A DNA stretch of 57,672 nt from Pelagimonas phthalicica (GTDB lineage Bacteria > Pseudomonadota > Alphaproteobacteria > Rhodobacterales > Rhodobacteraceae): positions 1-57,672 of the forward strand of contig NZ_SOAP01000007.1 in the NCBI RefSeq assembly GCF_004364805.1. The letters run 5' to 3'. Made by a program: the position numbers and the translations under genes. Of this stretch, positions 33,926-42,942 are shown in pieces. Numbering within the stretch: position 1 is the first letter of the stretch; each line of letters opens with the position of its first letter. A model generated the notes under the pieces. It was not told the origin of the DNA. It worked only from the letters and a program-made list of their open reading frames with translations, and searched no databases.

Positions 33926-35955
33926 AAAACCCTTTCTAAATAACGAGGCACCCTCCAGTCGCAAGGGTCCTCTTTGACAAGCGCGCTAAACAGCGCGGTC
34001 AACCGATCCTTGCCGATATTTTTGGCGTGGTGCATCAGGCCTCCCCGCCAGCGGGGAAATCCGTAGCCGTGAATCATTACTAGGTCGATGTCTTGCGGTT
34101 TTTCTGCTACGCCTTCGTCAAGGATATCGCAGGCTTCCGCCACCATTGTGAGCAAGAGCCTTTCTACGATTTCGTCAGCTGAGAACTCGCGGCGAGTGAA
34201 GTTCATTTCTTCTGAGACACGGAGTATTTCGCTAGCGACCAGCTCCGAATGTGAGGGTTTGCCGTCTGGCCCATAGTCGTACCATCCGGCGCCCGATTTG
34301 CGTCCTAGGCGTTTGTGCTTTTCGACCAGCCGCTCGACCAAGGGCACGTGACCACAGCAGTTCCCTTCGGCAACTGCCTTGCGACGGATATTCGCGTAGG
34401 CGATGTCCAGCCCCGACATGTCCTGTGCAGCATATGGACCCATCGCCATACCGAATCCGCGCATAGCCGCGTCGATCTCGTCGACATTAGCCCCCTCCAC
34501 CAGAAGGCGATTAGCGGCGCGACGGTAGCTCGACAAAATTCGGTTTCCGATGAAGCCATCGCAAACACCAGACAGTACCGGGATTTTACCAAGCCTGTGC
34601 GCCAGCACAAGTGCTGCACCTAATGTTCCGTCTGACGTTCGGTCGCTCCTGACGACTTCCAGAAGTTTCATAATATGCGCAGGACTGAAGAAATGCATCC
34701 CTACAAAGCGTGCCGGGTGTTTCAACCCATCAGAGAGCCGATTTACATCGAGATAGGATGTGTTTGTGGCAATGATGGTCTCGGGTGGCAGTGCGCCTTC
34801 GAGTTCGGTCAGGATCGCGGTCTTAACCGCAAAATCCTCGAAGGCCGCCTCGATTGCTAGATCGGTTGGTGGCAGAGCGTCATAGCCTGAGACCGTAACC
34901 AGCCGGTCTTCAACCGTCTTTGCCGCATCGACGGACAGAATACCGCGACTGATACCCTGATCAATCAGCTTTTGCAGGTTTTTACTGGCCCACTCGGCGG
35001 ACGAGGCACTACGTTCGACGACAGTCACCGAGATCCCTGCGGTCGCCAGCGTGTACGCAATAGCTGCGCCCATATTGCCACCACCGACCACGATGGCGGT
35101 TTCAGCATCTCGGGAAGGTCGGGGGTAGGCGCGCCCCTTGTTGGTTGCGGTACGCTCGGTGAAGAAAACGTGCCTAAGGGCCCGCGCCTGATCCGAGGTA
35201 CGAAGGTCCAAAAACGCAGAGCGCTCGCTGGCTAGTGCGTCGTGCAGCGGCGTCGTCGCACTGGTCGCGACTAGGTTCACCGCAACCTGCGGGGCATTCT
35301 GGCCAGGCATACGCCGCGCTACATGCGCTCGGGCGACTTCCGCTGCGACGTGGTTTGGCTTTGGTGAAGGAAGATTGTCGGGTGCCTGTGCCGCCTCAAG
35401 TACATCGTCATCGAGAGCTATGGCCGCGCCAAGCGGGTCATCGGCTAGCAGCTGGATCAGTCCCATTTTCAGTGCCTGCTCGGCGGAAACAGCCTTCCCG
35501 GTGACAATCATGTCAAGCGCAGCTTCAATACCGATAAGTCGCGGCAGTCTTTGGGTTCCCCCTGCGCCAGGCACGATCCCCAAGTTTACCTCTGGCAAGC
35601 CCAGTTTGGCAGAAGTTGAGGCGATGCGATAGCAGCAAGCCAGAGCAATCTCTAGTCCCCCACCAAGCGCAGCCCCGTTGATTGCTGCGATAGTAGGAAT
35701 CGGGAGGTGTGCAAGTTGCATCAGCACATCATTTAGTTGTGGATCAACAGGCAACTTACCGAATTCCTTCGCATCCGCGCCCGCGACGAAGGTCGTTCCT
35801 GTGCCGGTGATAATCAGCCTGGTAGCCCCAGTTTCGAGGACTTTGAAGATACAGTGTTGTATTCCAGCCCGAACCTCCGCGTTGATTAGGTTAAGCGGCG
35901 AATTGTCTATGGTCAGAATTGCTGCGTCATTTGAGAAGCTTAATTCAACAGGCAT
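33916..35955 (-). CDS. Enoyl-CoA hydratase / 3-hydroxyacyl-CoA dehydrogenase fusion (FadB/FadJ type)
   Basis: The 679-residue protein has an N-terminal crotonase domain (about 1-190: AAINGAALGGGLEIAL and GLPEVNLGIVPGAGGTQRLP). Next comes an NAD-binding domain starting near 285 (IVVGGGNMGAAIAYTLATAG), then two C-terminal dehydrogenase domains. It would hydrate 2,3-dehydroadipyl-CoA and oxidise 3-hydroxyadipyl-CoA. The start at 35955 has a GAGG site 6 bases away and overlaps the aldehyde dehydrogenase end. The last codons and stop (VFAT) fall in IS5-derived DNA, so the native C-terminus has been replaced; the core domains are complete and activity may survive. Confidence 0.88.
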   Translation of the reverse strand: MPVELSFSNDAAILTIDNSPLNLINAEVRAGIQHCIFKVLETGATRLIITGTGTTFVAGADAKEFGKLPVDPQLNDVLMQLAHLPIPTIAAINGAALGGGLEIALACCYRIASTSAKLGLPEVNLGIVPGAGGTQRLPRLIGIEAALDMIVTGKAVSAEQALKMGLIQLLADDPLGAAIALDDDVLEAAQAPDNLPSPKPNHVAAEVARAHVARRMPGQNAPQVAVNLVATSATTPLHDALASERSAFLDLRTSDQARALRHVFFTERTATNKGRAYPRPSRDAETAIVVGGGNMGAAIAYTLATAGISVTVVERSASSAEWASKNLQKLIDQGISRGILSVDAAKTVEDRLVTVSGYDALPPTDLAIEAAFEDFAVKTAILTELEGALPPETIIATNTSYLDVNRLSDGLKHPARFVGMHFFSPAHIMKLLEVVRSDRTSDGTLGAALVLAHRLGKIPVLSGVCDGFIGNRILSSYRRAANRLLVEGANVDEIDAAMRGFGMAMGPYAAQDMSGLDIAYANIRRKAVAEGNCCGHVPLVERLVEKHKRLGRKSGAGWYDYGPDGKPSHSELVASEILRVSEEMNFTRREFSADEIVERLLLTMVAEACDILDEGVAEKPQDIDLVMIHGYGFPRWRGGLMHHAKNIGKDRLTALFSALVKEDPCDWRVPRYLERVFAT

Positions 35956-35963
35956 GGGCATCC

Positions 35964-37418
35964 TCACAGCACTGGCGCGCGATTGCGCGAGATAAATTTG
36001 GTAATGAGATAGCCTTCGAAGGTTTCCGTCCCGCCTTCAGTCCCATAGCCGCTGTCTCTCACGCCTCCAAACGGAGTCTCGGGCAGAGCGAGGCCGAACT
36101 GGTTGATGCTTACCATACCTGCCTGCAAACCCGCAGCTGCTTTATCTGCACGCTCTAACGAATTGGTAAAGACATAGGACGCCAGCCCGAAGGGTAGCCC
36201 GTTGGCCCGCGACAGTCCGTCCTCTATGTCACGAAAAGACGAGACGACAGCAATCGGGCCGAAGGGTTCTTCGCGCATCAAGTCAATGTCGTCGTTGGGC
36301 GTATCGACGATTGTCGGGGCATAGAAGTTACCATGATTTCCAAGCCTTTTGCCTCCCGTCAACACCCGTGCGCCGTTTTCGCGGGCATCCTCGACGAGCT
36401 TTTCCATCGCATTCACGCGTCCGCGATGACACAATGGCCCCATCTGTGTGCCCTCGGTTAAACCATCGCCCACCTTTACGCTCTCAAATGCTGAAACTAG
36501 CTCGGACAGAAATCGGTCGTAGATGCCTTGTTGTACGTAAAACCGGGTTGGGGCGATGCACACCTGGCCTGCATTGCGCAGCTTGTTGCCCGCCAAGGCG
36601 CGCGCCGCGGCCGTGGCATCGGCGTCGTCGAACACCAATACGGGCGCGTGACCGCCGAGTTCCATCGTCGCCCGCTTCATGTGGCGGCCAGCCAATTCTG
36701 CCAGATGCTTGCCCACCTCGACCGAACCGGTGAAGGTGATCTTGCGCACCTCGGGGCGCGCAATAAGAGTTTCCGAAATGAAGGCCGCATTACCCCAGAC
36801 AAGGTTCAGACAGCCTTCGGGCAAGCCTGCATCCAGCAGATAGCGCGCAATTGCCATGCAGCCCGCCGGAGCCTCTGCCGGGGCTTTCAAGATCATCGTG
36901 CAACCTGACGCAAGCGCCGCCGCGACCTTGCGTACCGCTTGGCTCAGCGGAAAATTCCAAGGCGTGATGGCAAGGCAGACGCCTATCGGTTCGCGCACGA
37001 CAAGCTGCTGTACCCCCGGGCTGCGCGATGGAATGATGCGCCCATAAATGCGCCGACATTCCTCGGCGTGCCAGTCGACGTGGTCAGCTGAGGCGCGGAC
37101 CTCAGCCAAGGCCTCAGCCAGCGGCTTGCCTTCATCGAGAGTGATCCAGCCAGCGATCAGTCTGTCATTTTGGCGCAGCAGGTCGGCAAACCGTCGCAAA
37201 ATTGCACTTCGTTCCATGGGAGAGCTGTTTTTCCATCGGCGAAAAGCTGATTCGGCCGAGTGAACCGCATGGTCCAGATCTGCGGCGCTAGCCTGCGGAA
37301 TCTGTCCGATAGTTTGCCCGTTTGCAGGGTTTATGACTGCACGATCCTCCGGCGTGGGAGAAGCGATCCAGTCCCGTCCGATGAGGTGCTGGATGGTCGG
37401 ATAATTCATTTCTTTCAT
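35964..37418 (-). CDS. Aldehyde dehydrogenase, succinate-semialdehyde type (probable 6-oxohexanoate dehydrogenase)
   Basis: The 484-residue enzyme has the ALDH hallmarks: NAD-binding TFTGSVEVGKHL, general base Glu253 in MELGG and nucleophile Cys287 in NAGQVCIAP. The overall pattern fits the GabD/class-I semialdehyde group, which acts on omega-oxo acids. In this island it would oxidise 6-oxohexanoate to adipate (ChnE role). I chose ATG 37418 because GAGGG lies 9 bases upstream and the fold begins there. It is the first gene of a minus-strand operon with the hydratase/dehydrogenase fusion and is divergent from the IclR gene. Confidence 0.88.
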   Translation of the reverse strand: MKEMNYPTIQHLIGRDWIASPTPEDRAVINPANGQTIGQIPQASAADLDHAVHSAESAFRRWKNSSPMERSAILRRFADLLRQNDRLIAGWITLDEGKPLAEALAEVRASADHVDWHAEECRRIYGRIIPSRSPGVQQLVVREPIGVCLAITPWNFPLSQAVRKVAAALASGCTMILKAPAEAPAGCMAIARYLLDAGLPEGCLNLVWGNAAFISETLIARPEVRKITFTGSVEVGKHLAELAGRHMKRATMELGGHAPVLVFDDADATAAARALAGNKLRNAGQVCIAPTRFYVQQGIYDRFLSELVSAFESVKVGDGLTEGTQMGPLCHRGRVNAMEKLVEDARENGARVLTGGKRLGNHGNFYAPTIVDTPNDDIDLMREEPFGPIAVVSSFRDIEDGLSRANGLPFGLASYVFTNSLERADKAAAGLQAGMVSINQFGLALPETPFGGVRDSGYGTEGGTETFEGYLITKFISRNRAPVL

Positions 37419-37489
37419 GGCGTTATGCCCTCGCTCAGTTGTGTCATCCGCAGGATCCGGCACGAAGGGGACCAGATGGACGACTTTAG

Positions 37490-37508
37490 TTTTCCGCATA
37501 GCGGAAAA
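37490..37508. promoter_or_regulatory. Palindrome in the IclR / aldehyde dehydrogenase divergent region
   Basis: Perfect arms TTTTCCGC and GCGGAAAA are separated by ATA. The site lies in the 171-base gap between divergent genes, 72 bases from the ALDH start and 82 bases from the iclR start. Its size and place fit the operator of the adjacent IclR regulator, which could control both operons. Confidence 0.65.
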
Positions 37509-37589
37509 GTTTACCACAGTATTGACGCGGACGTTATCGATCGTTTAGATGTGTTTCAAGACGCATAATTCTTCCCGAGGAGGGATGTC

Positions 37590-38384
37590 GTGAGACCAAG
37601 GAAAGACCGCACCAAGGACGCCGAGAGACAGGACCGCGATTTTGTCACGGCGTTGGCGCGCGGCTTGGAGCTGTTGCGGGCCTTTCGGCGGGAAGGGGAA
37701 GCTCTGGGGAATGGTGAGTTGGCCGAGCGCACTGGCCTGAGCAGATCGACGGTCTCCCGGCTGGCCTATACACTGAACAAGCTGGAATACCTCAGCTACG
37801 ACCCGGATACAGCACGTTATCGACTGGCCCCTCCAGTGCTTTCGTTGGGTTTCTCCTGCCTTGCAGGGATTCCGCTGCGGCAACTGGCGAAGCCCTTTAT
37901 GCAGGAGCTGGCTGATTACACAGGCATGCCGGTGGCCATGGCCAGTCGTGACCGGCTATCGATGGTCTATCTGGAGCGGTGCAAGGGCACTAATGCCGTC
38001 ACGCTGGCGATCGAGGTTGGTGCCCATATTAAACTGGCCACGACCGCGGTTGGTCGCGCCTGCATAGCGGCGCACGACCCGGATGAGCGGGCCAGAATTC
38101 TGGCCCTTGTGGAGGAACATGAAGGCGACAACTGGCCGAATGTGCAGCCCGGAATCGAAGCAGCTATCGCAGACTACCAACAGCACGGTTACTGCACGTC
38201 CTTCACGGAGTGGAAACGTGATGTGAACGCTGTAGCGGTGCCCTTCGTGCCGAAGGACGGCTCACCCATTATTGCCTTCAACTGCGGTGGCCCTTCGCAA
38301 ACCCTTACGCGCGACTGGATCGAAAGCGACGTCGCGCACCGCCTTGTCGATCTTGTCCGCCGCGTTGCGGCGGTCGCACCCTGA
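37590..38384 (+). CDS. IclR-family transcriptional regulator
   Basis: The 264-residue protein has an N-terminal winged helix (about 25-80: LGNGELAERTGLSRSTVSRL) and a C-terminal effector domain (VYLERCKGTNAVTLAIEVGA, then KLATTAVGRACIAA). GTG 37590 follows GAGGAGGG. The family often controls aromatic and dicarboxylate breakdown (PcaR, PobR, PcaU). It is the first gene of the acd-adh-caiB operon and faces the ALDH operon, with a perfect dyad between. The ligand might be adipate, an adipyl-CoA intermediate or 6-hydroxyhexanoate; the sequence does not tell. Confidence 0.92.
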   Translation: MRPRKDRTKDAERQDRDFVTALARGLELLRAFRREGEALGNGELAERTGLSRSTVSRLAYTLNKLEYLSYDPDTARYRLAPPVLSLGFSCLAGIPLRQLAKPFMQELADYTGMPVAMASRDRLSMVYLERCKGTNAVTLAIEVGAHIKLATTAVGRACIAAHDPDERARILALVEEHEGDNWPNVQPGIEAAIADYQQHGYCTSFTEWKRDVNAVAVPFVPKDGSPIIAFNCGGPSQTLTRDWIESDVAHRLVDLVRRVAAVAP

Positions 38385-38399
38385 ACAATAGAGAGCATC

Positions 38400-39560
38400 A
38401 TGGCCCTTGATAAAGATACCCTTTCCCAGTTTCTCGACGCGCTCGACCGCTTCGTGAAAGAGCGACTAATCCCTTACGAGGATCGCGTCGCCGACGAGGA
38501 TGTGATTCCGCCGATGCTGGTCGATGAAATCCGCATGATGGGCCTTTTCGGCATGTCGATCCCGGAAGATTTCGGCGGGCTCGGCTTGTCGATGATAGAG
38601 GAAGTGCAAGCCGCTTTCGTTCTTGGCCAGGCTTCGCCTGCGTTCCGGTCGCTAGTTGGCACCAACAACGGGATCGGCTCTCAGGGAATCATCATCGATG
38701 GAACCGACGAGCAGAAGGCGCAGTATCTACCAGCTCTCGCGTCCGGAGATATGATCGCATCCTTCGCCCTAACCGAGCCAGATGCTGGGTCGGATGCTGG
38801 CAGTCTGCGCACTACGGCGCGGCGTGACGGTAACGATTTCCTTCTGAACGGCACGAAACGCTACATTACCAATGCACCGCGTGCCGATCTATTCACGGTT
38901 TTTGCCCGGACCAATCCAGAGGCGGAAGGTTCTGCCGGCGTAAGCGCCTTTCTCGTCGAGGCAGGGACGCCAGGCATAACGCTTGGCCAGCCTGACAGGA
39001 AGATGGGGCAGAAGGGCTCGCACACATGCGACGTCATCCTTGACAATGTCCGCGTGCCTGCCGCGAACATTATCGGCGGGCCGGACCGTCTGAACAAGGG
39101 CTTTAAGACAGCAATGAAAGTCCTTGACCGGGGCCGACTGCATATTTCTGCCGTCTGTGTGGGCGCCGCCGAACGGCTGATCCGTGACAGCCTATCCTAT
39201 GCGATGGAACGCAAACAATTCGGTGAACCCATCGCTGAAAAGCAACTGATCCAAGCCATGCTGGCTGACAGTCGCGCCGAGGCCTTCGCAGCGCGTTGCA
39301 TGATCGAAGAAACAGCACGCCGCAAGGACGCTGGTCAGAACGTGTCGACTGATGCTGCCTGCTGCAAGATGTTTGCCAGTGAGATGGTAGGTCGAGTGGC
39401 CGATCGCGCAGTGCAAATCCACGGCGGTGCAGGATACATGGCCGAATATGCGGTCGAGCGCTTCTATCGCGATGTGCGTCTCTTCCGCATCTACGAGGGG
39501 ACAACCCAGATTCAGCAAATACTGATCGCGCGGAATATGATCCGCACTGCAGCAGCTTAA
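38400..39560 (+). CDS. Acyl-CoA dehydrogenase, probable adipyl-CoA dehydrogenase
   Basis: The 386-residue flavoprotein has the acyl-CoA dehydrogenase blocks ALTEPDAGSDAGSLRTTA, then IHGGAGYMAEYAVERFYRDV and IYEGTTQIQ with catalytic Glu366. It should convert adipyl-CoA to 2,3-dehydroadipyl-CoA and pass electrons to EtfAB, encoded 11 kb away in the same island. It follows iclR by 15 bases and precedes the alcohol dehydrogenase by 18. A fatty acyl-CoA substrate cannot be ruled out. Confidence 0.9.
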   Translation: MALDKDTLSQFLDALDRFVKERLIPYEDRVADEDVIPPMLVDEIRMMGLFGMSIPEDFGGLGLSMIEEVQAAFVLGQASPAFRSLVGTNNGIGSQGIIIDGTDEQKAQYLPALASGDMIASFALTEPDAGSDAGSLRTTARRDGNDFLLNGTKRYITNAPRADLFTVFARTNPEAEGSAGVSAFLVEAGTPGITLGQPDRKMGQKGSHTCDVILDNVRVPAANIIGGPDRLNKGFKTAMKVLDRGRLHISAVCVGAAERLIRDSLSYAMERKQFGEPIAEKQLIQAMLADSRAEAFAARCMIEETARRKDAGQNVSTDAACCKMFASEMVGRVADRAVQIHGGAGYMAEYAVERFYRDVRLFRIYEGTTQIQQILIARNMIRTAAA

Positions 39561-39578
39561 CAGGAGCGAAGACAAACT

Positions 39579-40733
39579 ATGGACTTCAATTTCCTTTCCA
39601 CCCCGAGGATCGTCTGCGAGAGCGGTGGGCTTGGCCGGATCGGCAGCCTGATGCAAGATTTGTCTTGCACCCGTGCGCTGGTCGTGACGGACCCGGGCAT
39701 ATTGGCCTGTGGTTTTGCGGACGAGGCAGCCGCCTCACTTAGGGCTGCTGGCATCGAGGTTGAGATTTTTCATAAAGTCGAAGCGGACCCCCCGATCGCT
39801 GTCGTCGAGGCCGCGGTAGAGGTCGCGCGGGCCTTTGGTGCTGACGGAATCATCGGACTTGGCGGCGGCAGTTCACTGGACACTGCCAAGGTCATCGCAG
39901 CGGCGGTAGCCAACGATCAACCGATTACGGACATGATCGGGATTAATCAGGTCACCGATAAACGCTTGCCACTGATCCAGGTGCCAACCACGGCAGGGAC
40001 CGGATCAGAGGTAACATGGGTGTCCGTGCTGACTTCGGAAAGCCACGAAAAAAAAGCGGTATATGCACCGCAGCTTCTGCCTGACGTTGCCTTGCTAGAT
40101 GCAAAGCTAACATTGGGAATGCCTCGTCACATCACAGCGGCCACGGCGTTAGACGCAATGGTTCACGCCATTGAGGCAGTAACCAGTCGCACCAGAAAGA
40201 ATCCCATTTCCGATGGAATGGCGGACAAAGCGCTGGTGCTTCTCGGTCAGAACTTACCAATCGTCATGGAAACGCCTTCGGACCTGTCAGCGCGAGAGGC
40301 CATGCTGTTGGGGGCGACACTGGCTGGGATGGCCTTCATTAATGCCAGCGTGGGGGCGATTCATGCCTTGTCATACCCACTTGGAACAGGTTTCAAGGTT
40401 CCTCACGGGCACGCAAACGCTCTGGTCGCAGGACCAGTGATGAGGTTCAACATGCCCGTTGCAGAAGCTGAATATGCTCGTCTATCGCGGTTACTACTGC
40501 CCTCGCGGCCTTTCAACTCTGATGCGGCTGCGGCCCATGGCCTGATCGACGAGATGGAACGGATGCTAGTCGAAAGCGGACTTGAGTCTCGACTTTCTGG
40601 TGTCGGAGTGACCGAGGCAGCCATTCCCGGAATGGCTAATGAGGTCGTGACCGGTATCACGCGATTGCTGGAGACCAACCCGCGCGACATGACAGCCGAA
40701 GATGTGTCGCGCCTCTATCAGGAGGCGCTTTGA
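39579..40733 (+). CDS. Iron-containing alcohol dehydrogenase, probable 6-hydroxyhexanoate dehydrogenase
   Basis: The 384-residue group III alcohol dehydrogenase has the NAD motif GGGSSLDTAK and metal ligands in ATALDAMVHAIEAV, HALSYPLGT and PHGHANAL. Family members oxidise 4-hydroxybutyrate and other primary alcohols. Here it would oxidise 6-hydroxyhexanoate to 6-oxohexanoate. In Acinetobacter this step (ChnD) uses a zinc enzyme, so this would be a different solution. Its stop overlaps the CoA-transferase ATG by one base (TGATG). Confidence 0.9.
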   Translation: MDFNFLSTPRIVCESGGLGRIGSLMQDLSCTRALVVTDPGILACGFADEAAASLRAAGIEVEIFHKVEADPPIAVVEAAVEVARAFGADGIIGLGGGSSLDTAKVIAAAVANDQPITDMIGINQVTDKRLPLIQVPTTAGTGSEVTWVSVLTSESHEKKAVYAPQLLPDVALLDAKLTLGMPRHITAATALDAMVHAIEAVTSRTRKNPISDGMADKALVLLGQNLPIVMETPSDLSAREAMLLGATLAGMAFINASVGAIHALSYPLGTGFKVPHGHANALVAGPVMRFNMPVAEAEYARLSRLLLPSRPFNSDAAAAHGLIDEMERMLVESGLESRLSGVGVTEAAIPGMANEVVTGITRLLETNPRDMTAEDVSRLYQEAL

Positions 40734-41935
40734 TGGCTGGCTCATTGGACGGGATCAAGGTGGTCGACCTCAGCCGCGTGCTGGGCGGGCCTTACTGCAC
40801 CCAAATGCTTGCGGATCATGGCGCTGAGGTCATCAAGGTGGAGCCGCCTCTGGGCGACGAGACCCGCAGTTGGGGCCCGCCTTTCAATGATGAACTCAGC
40901 GCTTATTTCTCTGGCGCCAACCGCAACAAGCGGTCCATCGCTATCGATCTGCAGCAACCGGAAGGGCGCGACCTGATTTTGCGGTTTCTTCAGGATGCGG
41001 ATGTTTTAGTTCACAATTTTAAGTCTGGTACTCTTGAAAAATGGGGGCTTGGTTATGCTGATGTTCTCAGGGCACGTTTTCCTAGACTGGTACTCTGCCA
41101 TGTGACTGGATTTGGTTCCGATGGCCCACTTGGCGGTTTTCCCGGCTATGACGCCGTGGTACAAGCTATGACGGGCCTCATGAGCATCAACGGCAATCCC
41201 TCCGAAGGCCCGACACGCATGGGTACGCCCATCGTGGACATCGGCACCGGTCTGATCGCCTGTAACGCTATTCTCGCCGCACTTTTGGAACGGGGCCGGT
41301 CCGGATTGGGCCAAGCCATCGAAGTGCCGCTATATGATTGCGCGATCAGCATGATGCATCCCCAAGCGGCTAATTCCCTCATGTCCGGACAGATACCAAT
41401 GGCGACCGGCAATGGGCATCCAAATATCGTACCATACGACATGTTCGAAACAAGTAATGGCAAACTCTATCTGGCTATCGGTAACAATGGTCAGTTCGCA
41501 AAACTCTGTGACGTGCTTGGCCTACCTGAGGTGCCCTGCGATCCACGATTTGCCGACAATGCCGCGCGTCTTGCGCATCGGTCAGAGATGACAGAGGTCT
41601 TGTCAGAGTGCCTGGTGCAACATGACGCCTTCAAACTTGAGCCGGTGCTTTTGAAAGCTGGGATTCCCGCCGGAGTCGTTCGGAATGTGAATGAAGCGTT
41701 GGAGCATCCACACACCCGACATCGCGGCATGGTGGTATCAGTTGGCACCTACCGCGGCACCGGCGTGCCAGCACGCTTGTCGCGTACCCCCGGAGCGGTT
41801 CGCGCGGCACCGCCTCGCTTCGGGCAGCATAGTAGGGAGTTGCTTAGCGAGGCTGGACTGACAGAAGCTGAAATCGATAGATTGACTCAAGCGAATATCG
41901 TTCGAGAAGAACCGCGGATGCGCGAGACGACCTAA
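40733..41935 (+). CDS. CaiB/BaiF (class III) CoA-transferase, probable succinyl-CoA:adipate CoA-transferase
   Basis: The 400-residue protein begins with the family pattern LDGIKVVDLSRVLGGPYCTQ and has the catalytic Asp169 in MGTPIVDIGTGL. Relatives move CoA from succinyl-CoA to glutarate or other acids. In this context it would activate adipate using the succinyl-CoA that the thiolase releases. GGAGG (40721-40725) gives ATG 40733; a TTG codon just before it is not needed. It closes the iclR operon. Confidence 0.9.
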   Translation: MAGSLDGIKVVDLSRVLGGPYCTQMLADHGAEVIKVEPPLGDETRSWGPPFNDELSAYFSGANRNKRSIAIDLQQPEGRDLILRFLQDADVLVHNFKSGTLEKWGLGYADVLRARFPRLVLCHVTGFGSDGPLGGFPGYDAVVQAMTGLMSINGNPSEGPTRMGTPIVDIGTGLIACNAILAALLERGRSGLGQAIEVPLYDCAISMMHPQAANSLMSGQIPMATGNGHPNIVPYDMFETSNGKLYLAIGNNGQFAKLCDVLGLPEVPCDPRFADNAARLAHRSEMTEVLSECLVQHDAFKLEPVLLKAGIPAGVVRNVNEALEHPHTRHRGMVVSVGTYRGTGVPARLSRTPGAVRAAPPRFGQHSRELLSEAGLTEAEIDRLTQANIVREEPRMRETT

Positions 41936-41987
41936 GCCGAAATTTCAGCTCAAGCGGACGATCGTGAAAAAGTTCAGGGAGGCCAAG

Positions 41988-42869
41988 ATGGAAAGACTGC
42001 TCATATCACCGGACCGGATACCCGAATGGATTCCCGGCACGACTACGTTGGACAGTTCCGGGTGCAACTGGAACGGCATTACCCTGAAGGGCTATCGTTA
42101 TGAGCGACAAGACGCGGCAATTCCCCCCATGCGCGACTATATGATTGTTGCATATGATGGCGCGCCAACCACTATGCGCCGCACGAGTGGCGGCCCATGG
42201 CAAAGCGCGCGCGTAGAGAAAGGTAGGATTTCCTTGCTCACGCGTGCAGAGGAATCCACTTGGAGTTGGTCCGAGCCTATCACGGTTAGACACGTCTATC
42301 TCAGTCACAGTGAACTCGAAAACACGGCCCTTTCGGTCTTTGATCGTGACCCGAAGTCCATTGAGATCAATGATTGTCTGTCTGCGAAGGACCCCTGTAT
42401 CCTGAACTGCATCCAATTGCTAGAGAATGAGCTAAAGAACGGTGGAATCGGCCAGAGATTGATCATCGACGCCCTGCGCATCCAGATCGCCGTTCACCTT
42501 CTGCGTCAGTACGCCAAGGTCTCTTTGACCAGCGACGCAAACTCGAACTTCAGCCCTGCTCAAAGGCAGAGAATCATCGATCTCGTTGAAAGCTGCTTAG
42601 GTGAAAACCTCAGTCTGGAAGACATGGCCGCATCTATCGGTTTCAGCCAGTTTCACTTTTCGCGTCAGTTCAAGGCGGAGTTTGGGTTGGCACCGTATGC
42701 ATATGTTTTGCGCAAGCGAATATCGAAGGCCCAGGAGATGCTGAGAAAGGGTAATGCCCCCCTGAAAGTGGTCGCGCTTGACTGCGGTTTTGCAGATCAG
42801 AGTCATTTTAGTCGAACTTTTCGAAAAATGACAGGCGCGACCCCCGCCGAATTCCGGCGCATGGCATAA
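41988..42869 (+). CDS. AraC-family transcriptional regulator
   Basis: The 293-residue protein ends in two AraC helix-turn-helix units: NLSLEDMAASIGFSQFHFSR, and then VALDCGFADQSHFSRTFRKM. The N-terminal 180 residues are a ligand domain without clear family traits. AGGGAGG lies just before ATG 41988. ChnR, the activator of the cyclohexanol genes in Acinetobacter, is also AraC-type, so this is a good candidate activator of the esterase-monooxygenase operon. It is read in the same direction as, and 52 bases after, the CoA-transferase gene. Confidence 0.9.
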   Translation: MERLLISPDRIPEWIPGTTTLDSSGCNWNGITLKGYRYERQDAAIPPMRDYMIVAYDGAPTTMRRTSGGPWQSARVEKGRISLLTRAEESTWSWSEPITVRHVYLSHSELENTALSVFDRDPKSIEINDCLSAKDPCILNCIQLLENELKNGGIGQRLIIDALRIQIAVHLLRQYAKVSLTSDANSNFSPAQRQRIIDLVESCLGENLSLEDMAASIGFSQFHFSRQFKAEFGLAPYAYVLRKRISKAQEMLRKGNAPLKVVALDCGFADQSHFSRTFRKMTGATPAEFRRMA

Positions 42870-42942
42870 TGACCGGAAAACTATTCCTTCCTATCGCTGT
42901 CACGCACCAGAGACAAAGAAATGTTGAGCCCGTAACGCTGCA

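Noticed and set aside
41988-42869. AraC protein named as ChnR
   Set aside because: Only the DNA-binding domain is recognisable; the family is too broad to give the name without a tree.
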